In this document: in pieces, positions 31,608 to 40,572 of the stretch
How positions within the stretch are numbered: the first letter of the stretch is position 1
Layout of the letters: the number at the start of each line of letters is the position of its first letter
Assembly: GCA_019416455.1 (NCBI GenBank)
Contig: DXXG01000004.1
Coordinates: 186,001 to 250,000 of the forward strand
Length of the DNA: 64,000 nucleotides
Source of the DNA: Clostridiales bacterium
GTDB lineage: Bacteria; Bacillota; Clostridia; Oscillospirales; Acutalibacteraceae
Reading direction: 5' to 3'
Program-made: the position numbers and the translations under genes
Notes under the pieces: model-generated
What the model was told of the DNA's origin: nothing
Databases searched by the model: none
What the model saw: only the letters and a program-made list of their open reading frames with translations

Positions 31608-32164
31608 TCCAATACCCCCTTTTCTTTTAAGTAGGTCAGCAGTTTTCCGCGCAGTCTGGAAAGCCGGGTAGCGGTGTTGGATTCCGTCATCCCCAGCCGG
31701 ACGGCCAGTTCTTTATGGGAGCAGGCGTACCAGTAGCGCCCCAGAAAAAGGGCGCGGTCCTTTTTACTCAGTCCCCGCAGAAATCCTTCCAAGGCCGCTT
31801 GGAGTTCGTGATAATCCTGAGTCTCTTCTGGTCCGGACGCACCTGACAGGCATTCTTCCAGCTCGGAATAGGCCAGATCGAACTGGCTGTTCCGTTTTTG
31901 GGCTGTGTTCCAGTGATAGCGCTTCAAGCACAGGTTCCGTACCACACGCAGAGCATAGGGCAGCAGCGGGTCCGGCTTGGCCGGGGGAATGCTGTCCCAC
32001 AGGCTAAGATAGGCGTCGTTGACGCATTCCTCAGCGTCTTGAGGATCATGCAGCAGGTTGCCGGCCAGCCGGCGGAGTGGAAGCCCGTAGGTGTCCTCTA
32101 AAACGGTCACCGCCTGGGGGGAACGCTCCCAGAACAGCCGGACGATCTCCCGGTCTTTCATCAT
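31604..32164 (-). CDS. ECF-type RNA polymerase sigma factor
   Basis: The protein is 186 residues from ATG 32164; ATG 32161 is equally possible, while the ATG at 32170 touches the AGGAGG site. Sigma region 2 shows LLHDPQDAEECVNDAYLSLW, and region 4 shows LSKKDRALFLGRYWYACSHKELAVRLGMTESNTATRLSRLR in pieces. It directs RNA polymerase to stress- or envelope-response promoters and is probably restrained by the coupled membrane protein. No autoregulatory promoter could be identified. Confidence 0.88.
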   Translation of the reverse strand: MMKDREIVRLFWERSPQAVTVLEDTYGLPLRRLAGNLLHDPQDAEECVNDAYLSLWDSIPPAKPDPLLPYALRVVRNLCLKRYHWNTAQKRNSQFDLAYSELEECLSGASGPEETQDYHELQAALEGFLRGLSKKDRALFLGRYWYACSHKELAVRLGMTESNTATRLSRLRGKLLTYLKEKGVLE

Positions 32165-32420
32165 GGCCATCCTCCTTTCTCCCTCTATCTACATTCTACG
32201 CTTTTTCAAAGGAACCTTACAGGTATTTGTAAAAGAAAAGGGGAAAAGAATCTGAGAGAGGCTGGGACTGATTTTGGTTCCCACCTCAAAAAGCTTCTTC
32301 CATATAAAGGGAGCTTAAGAGAAAATTCAGAATTTATTGAAGATTTCTTGAGGAGTTTCCCTTATACTAATAGAAAATAAGGAAACGACCCAACCAAAGG
32401 CCGAAAAAGGGGAGCGATGT

Positions 32421-33170
32421 ATGGACAAACGGGAACAACGAAGAAAACGCGCGGCAGCTCTGGCGGGTTTGGGACTGTTCGTTGTGTTTACAGCCGTAGT
32501 GTTTTGGTTCGTGGGAAAACCCATGATCCAGTTTGTGTCTCAGCCCGATGAATTCCGGAACTGGGTGGACACCCACGGGATCTGGGGGCGTCTGGCTTTC
32601 TTGGGGATGATGGTCTTTCAAGTGATCATCGCCATTGTGCCGGGCGAGCCTTTGGAGATCGGCGCAGGGTATGCTTTTGGCGTGGTGGAGGGTACCATAC
32701 TCTGTTTGCTTGGTACTTTGATCGGTGGGGTCATCATTTTCCTGTTTGTGAAAAAATTCGGGATGCGGTTTGTCACCTTGTTCGTTGACCAAGAGAAGAT
32801 CCTCTCCTTGAAGTTCCTGCAAAACACCCGCAGGCTCCACTTGGTGGCCTTTATTCTCTTTTTTATTCCCGGAACGCCCAAGGATGTGCTCACCTATATT
32901 GTGGGACTCACCCCCATGAAGCTGCCCGCCTGGATCTTCATCACCACAGTGGCAAGGATCCCATCGGTGATTACTTCCACTATTGGCGGCAACGCTTTGG
33001 GGACCCAGGAATACCTGTTTGCAGTCATTGTGTTTGTGGTCACTGCGATCATCAGCGGGCTGGGAGTGCTGGTGTATCAAAAGATCACCAAGCACCACGC
33101 GGAAAAGGAAGCTCTGGGAGAAGACAGCAGGAAAAAAGACGGACAAGCGTCCAGCGGCTCCGCTGTATGA
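32421..33170 (+). CDS. VTT-domain (TVP38/DedA-like) membrane protein
   Basis: The protein is 249 residues; ATG 32421 follows AAAGGGGAGC. Six hydrophobic segments and the VTT/SNARE-associated signature (VPGEPLEIGAGYAFGVVEG, FFIPGTPKDVLTYIVGL, ARIPSVITSTIGG) are clear. This superfamily is linked to lipid scrambling or phospholipid recycling across the membrane. The C-terminal 25 residues are charged and cytoplasmic. It is transcribed divergently from the ECF pair and could be a regulon member (inference). Confidence 0.88.
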   Translation: MDKREQRRKRAAALAGLGLFVVFTAVVFWFVGKPMIQFVSQPDEFRNWVDTHGIWGRLAFLGMMVFQVIIAIVPGEPLEIGAGYAFGVVEGTILCLLGTLIGGVIIFLFVKKFGMRFVTLFVDQEKILSLKFLQNTRRLHLVAFILFFIPGTPKDVLTYIVGLTPMKLPAWIFITTVARIPSVITSTIGGNALGTQEYLFAVIVFVVTAIISGLGVLVYQKITKHHAEKEALGEDSRKKDGQASSGSAV

Positions 33171-33296
33171 TTTTCTGGATATTCTGTATATTTGTTGTGA
33201 AATGGGAAAGGGTTTTGCACCTTTCCTTTTCTTTTTTGGCTAATTTGTAACTGAGTTTGTGCCAGTGTCCTGCGAAAAGAAAAAACTTGCAAAAAA

Positions 33297-33314
33297 CATG
33301 AATAAATATGCAAT
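33297..33314 (+). promoter_or_regulatory. ArgR/AhrC-type ARG box
   Basis: The 18 bases from 33297, CATGAATAAATATGCAAT, closely match the Firmicute arginine repressor consensus (ATGAATWWWTATKCA form). It ends 6 bp before the argG -35 element, an ideal place for arginine-dependent repression of the cluster. Confidence 0.75.
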
Positions 33315-33320
33315 CTGGGC

Positions 33321-33348
33321 TTGATTTTTCTGGAAAGGGGTGTATAAT
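33321..33348 (+). promoter_or_regulatory. argG promoter
   Basis: TTGATT at 33321-33326, 16-bp spacer, TATAAT at 33343-33348; start codon 60 bp downstream. Confidence 0.78.
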
Positions 33349-33408
33349 AGCAAATACAGAGAACAAACAAGACAATCTTTGAAATTGAGATAAAGGAAGG
33401 GACCTATC

Positions 33409-34635
33409 ATGGCAAACGAGATCAAAAAAGTGGTGCTGGCTTATTCCGGCGGCCTGGATACTTCTATCATCATCCCCTGGCTGAAGGAAAATTACAATAA
33501 CTGTGAAGTCATCGCGGTTTCCGGCGACGTAGGTCAGGGCACGGAACTGGATGGTCTGGAAGAGAAGGCTAAAAAGACCGGCGCTTCCAAGCTGTATGTG
33601 CTGGATCTGAAAGAGGAGTTCGTCCAGGATTATGTGTATCCCACTGTGAAGGCCGGAGCTGTTTACGAGAACAAGTACCTGCTGGGTACCTCTTTTGCTC
33701 GTCCCATCATCGCCAAGGGCATCGTGGAGATCGCCAAGAAGGAAGGCGCTGACGCTATCTGCCACGGCTGCACCGGCAAGGGCAACGACCAGGTCCGTTT
33801 CGAGCTGGCCATCAAGGCTTACGCTCCTGATATGAAGATCATCGCCCCCTGGCGTATCTGGGACATCAAGTCCCGTGAGGAGGAGATCGAGTACGCCGAG
33901 GCTCACAATATCCCCCTGAAGATCAGCCGTGAGACCAACTACTCCAAGGATAAGAACCTGTGGCATCTGTCCCACGAGGGTCTGGATCTGGAAAACCCCG
34001 CCAACGAGCCCCAGTACAACAAGCCCGGGTTCCTGGAACTGGGTGTTTCCCCCGAGCAGGCTCCCGACGAGCCCACCTACATCACCCTGCACTTTGAGAA
34101 GGGCGTGCCCACCCAGCTGGACGGCCAGACCCTCTCCGGCACTGAAATGGTGGAGAAGCTCAACGAGCTGGGCGGCAAGAACGGCATTGGCCTGGCGGAC
34201 ATCATCGAGAACCGTCTGGTGGGCATGAAGTCCCGTGGCGTGTACGAAACTCCCGGCGGCACCATCCTCTACCACGCTCATAACAAGCTGGAAGAGCTGT
34301 GCCTGGATAAGGAGACCTATCACTACAAGCAGCAGATCGCTCTGAAGTTCGCTGACCTGGTGTACAACGGCCAGTGGTACACTCCTCTGCGTCAGGCTCT
34401 GTCCGCTTTTGTGGACTCCACTCAGGAGACTGTCACCGGTGACGTGAAGCTGAAGCTCTATAAGGGCAATATCATCGACGCTGGCGTCACCTCTCCCTAT
34501 TCTCTCTACGACGAGGAGATCGCCACCTTCGACGAGGACGAAGTTTACAATCAGGCGGACTCCGCTGGATTCATCAACCTGTTTGGTCTGCCCATCAAGG
34601 TCCAGGCCAAGAAGGGCTTGACCTACGACAAATAA
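33409..34635 (+). CDS. argG: Argininosuccinate synthase
   Basis: The protein is 408 residues, normal. The ATP pyrophosphatase N-type motif AYSGGLDTSIIIPWL opens the protein; HGCTGKGNDQVRFE and the citrulline/aspartate-binding region TNYSKDKNLWHLSHEG follow. It joins citrulline and aspartate to argininosuccinate using ATP. The ATG at 33409 follows GGAAGGGA. It heads the arginine cluster and is preceded by a promoter and ARG box; a weak GC hairpin follows, so downstream genes may receive reduced read-through. Confidence 0.97.
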   Translation: MANEIKKVVLAYSGGLDTSIIIPWLKENYNNCEVIAVSGDVGQGTELDGLEEKAKKTGASKLYVLDLKEEFVQDYVYPTVKAGAVYENKYLLGTSFARPIIAKGIVEIAKKEGADAICHGCTGKGNDQVRFELAIKAYAPDMKIIAPWRIWDIKSREEEIEYAEAHNIPLKISRETNYSKDKNLWHLSHEGLDLENPANEPQYNKPGFLELGVSPEQAPDEPTYITLHFEKGVPTQLDGQTLSGTEMVEKLNELGGKNGIGLADIIENRLVGMKSRGVYETPGGTILYHAHNKLEELCLDKETYHYKQQIALKFADLVYNGQWYTPLRQALSAFVDSTQETVTGDVKLKLYKGNIIDAGVTSPYSLYDEEIATFDEDEVYNQADSAGFINLFGLPIKVQAKKGLTYDK

Positions 34636-34720
34636 TCAATCGGCGGATCGCCGGAAGAAAATCCATAGGGATAGGGCGGACGAGCGTCTGCCCTTTCCTG
34701 CTTCCCAGGGAGGAAAAGCC

Positions 34721-35269
34721 GTGGAGCAAGTGGATATATTTGACAGACAGGGACGCCCCACCGGTGTGGTCCGGAAGCGGGGCGAACCTCTTGGCCAGGG
34801 AGAATACCTGATGGCGGTGGGCATTTGGATCGTGGATGAGGAGAACAACATCCTCCTTACCCAGCGCAGCCCCGAAAAGCGCTGGGCCCCCGGCAAATGG
34901 GAAAACACCGCCGGCCATGTGCAGGCAGGGGAGGATTGTGTGACCGCTATCCTGCGGGAAGTGCAGGAGGAGACTGGACTGGTCCTTTCCCGAGAGCAGC
35001 TCACCTATTTGGGTGGGGCACGGTCAGGCCACTACCTGGGGAAAAATTATGGGGTGCGCCTGAAAAAGCATCCGAAGAGATTGAGGTTCCAAAAGGGAGA
35101 GACCTGCGGCGCTAAGTGGGTCACTCCTGAGGAACTGAAAAAGATGGGGGAGGAAGGGGAGTTGTCTCCCTCGGTGATTTCCCATCTGCGAGGCGGTTAT
35201 CGCGCCGCGTTCTTAAAGTTTATCGGCCGTGAAGGCAGCACTTTGTTAGGAAAGGACGAAGTCCCATGA
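34721..35269 (+). CDS. Nudix hydrolase inserted in the arginine cluster
   Basis: The protein is 182 residues from GTG 34721, with GGGAGG 7-12 bases upstream. A canonical Nudix box (G-x5-E-x7-REUxEExGU) begins at GHVQAGED and continues through ILREVQEETGL. The N-terminal VDIFDRQGRPTGVVRKRGEPL resembles IPP-isomerase/YfcD-type Nudix proteins. The substrate is unknown: a nucleoside diphosphate derivative or damaged nucleotide. It overlaps argH by 4 bp, so it is translated with the arginine genes. A role in arginine metabolism is not implied by the family. Confidence 0.88.
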   Translation: MEQVDIFDRQGRPTGVVRKRGEPLGQGEYLMAVGIWIVDEENNILLTQRSPEKRWAPGKWENTAGHVQAGEDCVTAILREVQEETGLVLSREQLTYLGGARSGHYLGKNYGVRLKKHPKRLRFQKGETCGAKWVTPEELKKMGEEGELSPSVISHLRGGYRAAFLKFIGREGSTLLGKDEVP

Positions 35270-36651
35270 AACTGTGGAAAGGCCGCTTCCAAAAGGAAGC
35301 CGACCCCAAGACAAACGATTTTAATTCCAGCATCTCCATCGACAGCCGGATGTACCACGAGGATATCCAGGGCAGCATCGCTCACGCCACCATGCTGGGA
35401 GAGTGCGGGATCATCGACAAAAGCGAAAGCGAGAAGATCATTGAGGGGCTGAAAGGCATCCTGGCGGATCTGGACTCCGGTGCTCTGGCCATCGATCCGG
35501 ACGCGGAAGACATCCATACCTTTGTGGAAGGAGAACTTACCGCCCGTATTGGTGACGCCGGGAAGCGGCTCCACACCGCCCGCAGCCGGAACGATCAGGT
35601 GGCGCTGGATGTGCGCCTGACGCTTCGTAAGGACTGCGCCGGAGTGAAAGCCCAGCTGAAAGACTTCGTGAAAGTCCTTTGTCAGAAGGCGGAACAGTAC
35701 AACGCCACAGTGATGCCCGGCTATACCCACATGCAGCGTGCCCAACCCATCACCTTCGGTCACCACCTGATGGCTTACGCGGAAATGGTGCTGCGGGATA
35801 TTTCCCGCCTGGAGGATGCCTTGAAGCGCATGGACGTGATGCCCCTGGGCAGCGGCGCTCTGGCTGGTACCACTTATCCTCTGGACCGTACCATCACTGC
35901 CAAGCTGTTGGGATTTTCCCAGGTGAGCCAGAACAGTCTGGACGGCGTGTCCGACCGGGACTTCTGCGCGGAGATCGCCTTTGACACCTCCCTCATCATG
36001 GTGCATCTGTCCCGGTTCTGCGAGGAGCTGGTGCTGTGGTGCTCCTGGGAGTTCCAGTTCATCGAGCTGGACGACGCTTTCTCCACCGGTTCCAGCATCA
36101 TGCCCCAGAAAAAGAACCCGGACATCGCGGAGCTGATCCGTGGCAAGAGCGGACGGGTGTTCGGTGACCTGATGGCCTTGCTCTCCATGATGAAGGGCTT
36201 GCCTCTGGCCTACAATAAGGACATGCAGGAGGACAAAGAAGCCGTGTTTGACGCGGTGGACACCATCAAGTTGTGCCTGACGCCTCTGATCCCCATGGTG
36301 GAGACCATGACTGTAAAAGAAGATAAAATGCGGGCAGCAGCTGCCGGCGGGTTCATCAACGCCACCGACTGCGCCGACTACCTGGTGGCGGAGAAGGGAT
36401 TGCCCTTCCGTGACGCTTATAAGATCACCGGGGAGCTGGTGGCCCTGTGCATCCAGAAGGGGCTCACTTTGGAGACCCTGCCTTTGGAGGAATACAAGAA
36501 CATCTGCGATAGCTTTGACGAGGGCGTGTATCAGGCTATTTCGTTGGAGAAGTGCGTGAGCGGACGGAAAGTGCTGGGCGGTCCTGCTCCTGAAAATGTG
36601 AAAGCCCAGGCCCAGCGTGTTCTGAAGCTGCTGGATGAGGAGGAAAACTGA
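35266..36651 (+). CDS. argH: Argininosuccinate lyase
   Basis: The protein is 461 residues. Fumarase/ASL superfamily signatures: LHTARSRNDQVALD, GYTHMQRAQPITFGHH with the catalytic His, and GSSIMPQKKNPD with the flexible-loop Ser. It splits argininosuccinate into arginine and fumarate, the last step. It starts in the stop of the Nudix gene and is followed 1 bp after its stop by argC. Confidence 0.97.
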   Translation: MKLWKGRFQKEADPKTNDFNSSISIDSRMYHEDIQGSIAHATMLGECGIIDKSESEKIIEGLKGILADLDSGALAIDPDAEDIHTFVEGELTARIGDAGKRLHTARSRNDQVALDVRLTLRKDCAGVKAQLKDFVKVLCQKAEQYNATVMPGYTHMQRAQPITFGHHLMAYAEMVLRDISRLEDALKRMDVMPLGSGALAGTTYPLDRTITAKLLGFSQVSQNSLDGVSDRDFCAEIAFDTSLIMVHLSRFCEELVLWCSWEFQFIELDDAFSTGSSIMPQKKNPDIAELIRGKSGRVFGDLMALLSMMKGLPLAYNKDMQEDKEAVFDAVDTIKLCLTPLIPMVETMTVKEDKMRAAAAGGFINATDCADYLVAEKGLPFRDAYKITGELVALCIQKGLTLETLPLEEYKNICDSFDEGVYQAISLEKCVSGRKVLGGPAPENVKAQAQRVLKLLDEEEN

Positions 36652-36652
36652 C

Positions 36653-37693
36653 ATGGAAAAGATCAAGGTTGGCGTGGTGGGAGCCACGGGCTACGCGGGC
36701 AGCGAGATCTGCCGGCTGATCCTGGGTCATCCCCAGGCGGAACTGACTGCCATCAGCTCGGTGAGCTTTGAGGGCATGGCCCTCAGCGACGTGTACCCCG
36801 CCTATTATCAGCTGTGCGATATGGTCTGCGGCACCCAGGAGGAAGTGGTGGAGAAAAGCGACGTGATCTTTGCAGCTCTGCCTCACGGGCTCTCCCAGGA
36901 ACTGGGAGCCCAGTGCTACGCTTTGGGAAAGACCTTCATCGACATGGGAGCGGATTTCCGCCTGGAAAGCGAAGAAGAGTATAAAGAGTGGTACGGCGGA
37001 ACGTACCAGGACAAGGCTCTCCATCAGGAAGCGGTCTACGGTTTGCCGGAGTTCTTCCGGGAGAAGATCAAGGGCAAGAAGCTCATCGCTAACCCGGGTT
37101 GCTACACTACCGCTGTGCCTTTGGCCCTGGTCCCCGCTTTGGAAGCTGGTTTTATCGAGACTCAGGGCATCATTGCCGACTGCAAGTCCGGCGTCACCGG
37201 CGCGGGCAGAAAGCCCAGTCAGTCTAACCATTACCCGGAGCTGAACGAGAGCTTCACCGCCTATAAGGTGGCCAACCACCGCCACACCCCCGAGATCGAG
37301 CAGACCTTGTCCAAGATTTCCGGGGAAAAGCTGCAGCTCACGTTTGTTCCTCATTTGCTGCCCATTAACCGGGGTATCCTGGCTACCTGCTATGCCAAGC
37401 TGAAGCCCGGTGTAACTGAGGAACAACTGTGGGATGCCTACCACGCCCGATATGACGGGGAATATTTCGTCCGTCTGCTGAAAAAGGGCCAGGTAGCTAA
37501 TGTGAAGAACGTCCACTACACCAATTTCTGCGATGTGTCCCTTTTTGTGGACAGCCGTACCGGCACTTTTGTTGCTATTTCTGCCATCGACAACATGGTG
37601 AAGGGCGCCGCTGGACAGGCGATCCAGAACATGAATCTGAGTTTCGGTTTGGAGGAGACCACTGGCTTGAAGCTGGTTCCTCCCGCGTTTTAA
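36653..37693 (+). CDS. argC: N-acetyl-gamma-glutamyl-phosphate reductase
   Basis: The protein is 346 residues. ATG 36653 (MEKIKVGVVGATGYAGSEI) is chosen over an upstream frame that overlaps argH; GGAGGAAAA is at the proper distance. The NAD(P)-binding GATGYAG and the active-site Cys in ANPGCYTTA are seen. It reduces the acyl phosphate made by ArgB to N-acetylglutamate semialdehyde. Part of the argHCJ block. Confidence 0.96.
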   Translation: MEKIKVGVVGATGYAGSEICRLILGHPQAELTAISSVSFEGMALSDVYPAYYQLCDMVCGTQEEVVEKSDVIFAALPHGLSQELGAQCYALGKTFIDMGADFRLESEEEYKEWYGGTYQDKALHQEAVYGLPEFFREKIKGKKLIANPGCYTTAVPLALVPALEAGFIETQGIIADCKSGVTGAGRKPSQSNHYPELNESFTAYKVANHRHTPEIEQTLSKISGEKLQLTFVPHLLPINRGILATCYAKLKPGVTEEQLWDAYHARYDGEYFVRLLKKGQVANVKNVHYTNFCDVSLFVDSRTGTFVAISAIDNMVKGAAGQAIQNMNLSFGLEETTGLKLVPPAF

Positions 37694-37735
37694 TAGAATT
37701 GTTCTATAAAGTTGAGTAGAGAGGGGAAATGACCC

Positions 37736-38950
37736 ATGAAGATGATCGAAGGCGGTGTGACCGCGGCCCAGGGCTTTGTTGCCGGGGGGATTCACTGCGG
37801 CATCCGCAAGAATAAATCCAAGCCTGACCTGGCTATGATTTACAGCGAGACGCCTTGCGCGGCAGCTGCCGTGTATACCCAGAACCTGGTCAAAGGCGCG
37901 CCTATCCTGGTGACTAAGAAAAATATCGAGAACGGCTACGCCAAAGCAGTGATCTGCAACTCCGGCAACGCCAACACCTGCAACGCCGACGGCGTGGAAA
38001 AAGCCGAAGCCATGTGCGACCTTACCGCCAAAGCTCTGGGCATCGATCCCCAGGATGTGGTGGTGGCTTCTACCGGCGTTATCGGCCAGGTGTTGCCTTT
38101 GGAGCCCATCGAGGCAGGCATCCCGGAACTGGTGAAAGTCCTGAGCTCGGAGGGTTCCAACGGGGCCGCTACCGCTATCATGACCACCGACACCATCGCC
38201 AAGGAAGCGGCGGCAGAAGTGGAGATCGGCGGCAAGACCGTGCGCATGGGAGGCATCTCCAAGGGCAGCGGCATGATCCATCCCAATATGGCCACCATGT
38301 TGTGCTTTGTGACTACCGACTGCGCCATCACTCCCGCCATGCTGGACAAGGCTATCCATCAGGTGACGGACAAGACCTTCAACATGATCAGTGTGGACGG
38401 GGACACCTCCACCAATGACACCTTCGCCATTCTGGCCAACGGTGCCGCTGGAAATGAGGAGATCACCCAGGAGGGTCCGGAATACGAAGCCTTCGTGGAA
38501 GCTCTGGAAGCCGTGTGCCGGAAGCTCTCCAAGCTGATGGCTGGTGACGGCGAGGGCGCTACCAAGCTGCTGGTGTGCAAGGTGGACGGTGCCGCCGATC
38601 TGGATATGGCCAAGACCGTTTCCAAGAGCGTGATCTGCTCCACTTTGTTCAAGGCCGCCATGTTCGGCGCCGACGCCAACTGGGGTCGTGTGCTGTGCGC
38701 CATCGGGTATTCCGGGGCGGCGGTGGACGTGGATAAGATCGACGTGTCTTTCCGTTCCGCCAAAGGTCAGGTGGACGTGTGCAAGAATGGCGCGGGCATT
38801 CCCTTCTCCGAGGAGAAAGCTTCTCTGGTGCTGGGCGAGCATGATATCGATATTTTGGTCCACCTCCATATGGGCGAGGTGAGCGCCGAGGCTTACGGCT
38901 GCGATCTGACCTATGATTACGTGAAGATCAACGGGGATTACCGTACCTAA
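37736..38950 (+). CDS. argJ: Bifunctional ornithine acetyltransferase/N-acetylglutamate synthase
   Basis: The protein is 404 residues. The autoprocessing site MA|TML with nucleophile Thr187 is present, along with GSGMIHPNMA, DGDTSTND and the C-terminal TYDYVKINGDYRT. ArgJ transfers the acetyl group from acetylornithine to glutamate, giving the cyclic acetyl pathway; with it present, no separate argA/argE is required. ATG 37736 follows AGAGGGGAAA. Its stop shares a base with the start of a small membrane protein gene. Confidence 0.96.
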   Translation: MKMIEGGVTAAQGFVAGGIHCGIRKNKSKPDLAMIYSETPCAAAAVYTQNLVKGAPILVTKKNIENGYAKAVICNSGNANTCNADGVEKAEAMCDLTAKALGIDPQDVVVASTGVIGQVLPLEPIEAGIPELVKVLSSEGSNGAATAIMTTDTIAKEAAAEVEIGGKTVRMGGISKGSGMIHPNMATMLCFVTTDCAITPAMLDKAIHQVTDKTFNMISVDGDTSTNDTFAILANGAAGNEEITQEGPEYEAFVEALEAVCRKLSKLMAGDGEGATKLLVCKVDGAADLDMAKTVSKSVICSTLFKAAMFGADANWGRVLCAIGYSGAAVDVDKIDVSFRSAKGQVDVCKNGAGIPFSEEKASLVLGEHDIDILVHLHMGEVSAEAYGCDLTYDYVKINGDYRT

Positions 38951-39300
38951 TGACCGGAAAGGGGGAGCGACCCTTGAACGTAAAGCGGAAAGGCCAGCCT
39001 GGGATTGGACCCTGGGATATTGCCGCCGGAGTCATGGCGGGTCTGCTGTTTCTGGTTCTGCTCAGTTTTCTTATTCTGCTTGTGGTGGGTGTGGACCTGC
39101 TGCTGGTCTACGCTCTGGAAATGGGTGTAGTGACAGCAGTGTTCCTGCTGTTGGGAATCGGGTTATATTTCGCGGGGAAACGGAGGTTCGCCAAGGTGTG
39201 GCGGCGGGTCCTGCTGGGATCCCTGTTCGCCGGCGGGGCCATGATGGTGTTTTTCTGCGCGGCCCTGGTAGCATTGATCGCGTTTAGTTCTGGTCTTTAA
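38950..39300 (+). CDS. Small membrane protein of unknown function (argJ-argB interval, first)
   Basis: The protein is 116 residues from ATG 38950, or a shorter form from TTG 38983, which has GGGGGAG upstream. Three hydrophobic helices (about residues 24-50, 55-76 and 88-112) are separated by short basic loops (GKRRFAKVWRR). No family is recognised. It lies inside the arginine cluster on the same strand and is probably cotranscribed. Together with the next gene it could form a membrane pair; nothing in it points to transport of a given substrate. Confidence 0.6.
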   Translation: MTGKGERPLNVKRKGQPGIGPWDIAAGVMAGLLFLVLLSFLILLVVGVDLLLVYALEMGVVTAVFLLLGIGLYFAGKRRFAKVWRRVLLGSLFAGGAMMVFFCAALVALIAFSSGL

Positions 39301-39317
39301 GTAAGGAGAGAGGTTTT

Positions 39318-39698
39318 ATGGAAAAGAAGGAGCCTAAACCCCGGAAACTGCGATGGAACGGAAAGCCTGCTTTCTGTGTGTGGGACGGTATCGGTGTGGT
39401 GATGAGTTTGGTGCTGATCGTCTATCCCGTTTGGGTCTTTCTGATGATGGTGAGGATCCTGCCGGCTCCGGAAGACAGTAGTTGGGAGAGCGTTTTGGGC
39501 ATTGTCAGCGTGGCGCTGGGTGTAGTAGGATTCGTGTACTTTCTTGCCCGGTGGAAGCGGATGCTGAAGGTTACCAGCGTTTTTCTGATGATCGGCGTGT
39601 TTCTTTGTATCATTCTGATTTTGTTCTTCTTTTTGTATTGGAGAGCGAGTATGTCCATAGAACCGTATATCCACGAGAAACTATATGGGGAATCATAA
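39318..39698 (+). CDS. Small membrane protein of unknown function (argJ-argB interval, second)
   Basis: The protein is 126 residues; ATG 39318 follows AAGGAGAGAGG. A basic head (MEKKEPKPRKLRWNGK) is followed by three hydrophobic helices (about 20-43, 55-74 and 83-107). It is not obviously homologous to the preceding gene, but they share size and topology. The gene is 23 bp upstream of argB. No family is recognised. Confidence 0.6.
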   Translation: MEKKEPKPRKLRWNGKPAFCVWDGIGVVMSLVLIVYPVWVFLMMVRILPAPEDSSWESVLGIVSVALGVVGFVYFLARWKRMLKVTSVFLMIGVFLCIILILFFFLYWRASMSIEPYIHEKLYGES

Positions 39699-39720
39699 AT
39701 GTAAGTGAGGGAGTAGAGCC

Positions 39721-40572
39721 ATGGAAATTTCAAACAACGAACGGGCGAAGGTGCTTGTCCAAGCCCTGCCCTATATCAAGAAATACGCCGGCAAGACCGT
39801 GGTGGTGAAATACGGCGGCAACGCCATGATCGACGAGGGTTTGAAAAACGACGTGATGAACGATATCGTGCTGATGCAGCTGGTGGGCATCAACGTGGTG
39901 CTGGTCCACGGGGGCGGGCCGGAGATCAACGCTATGCTGAAAAAAATCGGCAAAGAGGGGAAATTCCTTAACGGCATGCGCGTCACTGACCAGGAGACCA
40001 TGGACATCGTCCAGCAGGTGCTGGCGGGCAAGGTGAATAAAGACCTGGTACAGCGTCTGGAAGACGCCGGCGGTAAGGCTGTGGGCCTGTGCGGTCTGGA
40101 CGGTTCCCTGCTGAAAGCGGACCAGCTGGATACGAAGCTGGGCTTTGTAGGGGAGATCCGGGAAGTGAATACCCAGATCCTGCAGAACGCCGCGGATAAC
40201 GGCTATGTGCCCATCGTTTCCACGGTGGCGGCTGGGTATCATGGAGAGGTGTTCAATATCAACGCCGACGTGGCCGCTGCCCGGATCGCCGCGTCTCTGT
40301 CCGCCATGAAACTGATTCTGATGACCGACGTGCGAGGGCTTCTCCGGGACAAAGACGACGAGGACAGTCTGATCCCTGTGGTGAACGTCAGCGACGTAAG
40401 CCGCCTGAAAAAGGAAGGGATCATCTCCGGAGGCATGATCCCCAAGATCGACTGCTGTGTGGACGCAGTGCGCCGGGGCGTGGGAAGAGCCCACATCATC
40501 GACGGCCGGACGCCCCATTCCATTCTGGTGGAGCTGTTTACTGACGAAGGCATCGGTACTATGTTTTATTAA
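39721..40572 (+). CDS. argB: Acetylglutamate kinase
   Basis: The protein is 283 residues. Amino acid kinase signatures: VVVKYGGNAM, VLVHGGGPEINAML with the substrate-binding Gly-rich loop, and the ATP-binding LLMTDVRGLL-type segment (ILMTDVRGLL). It phosphorylates N-acetylglutamate, usually the feedback-controlled step. It begins with a short extra head (about residues 1-20), as in arginine-sensitive hexameric enzymes, so arginine inhibition is possible (inference). Confidence 0.97.
   Translation: MEISNNERAKVLVQALPYIKKYAGKTVVVKYGGNAMIDEGLKNDVMNDIVLMQLVGINVVLVHGGGPEINAMLKKIGKEGKFLNGMRVTDQETMDIVQQVLAGKVNKDLVQRLEDAGGKAVGLCGLDGSLLKADQLDTKLGFVGEIREVNTQILQNAADNGYVPIVSTVAAGYHGEVFNINADVAAARIAASLSAMKLILMTDVRGLLRDKDDEDSLIPVVNVSDVSRLKKEGIISGGMIPKIDCCVDAVRRGVGRAHIIDGRTPHSILVELFTDEGIGTMFY

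Noticed and set aside
36536..38869. 777-codon open frame on the minus strand across argC and argJ
   Set aside because: It runs antisense to two clearly recognised enzymes. GC-rich codons leave few stops on the opposite strand, and the translation is His/Gly/Ala/Val-rich without any domain.
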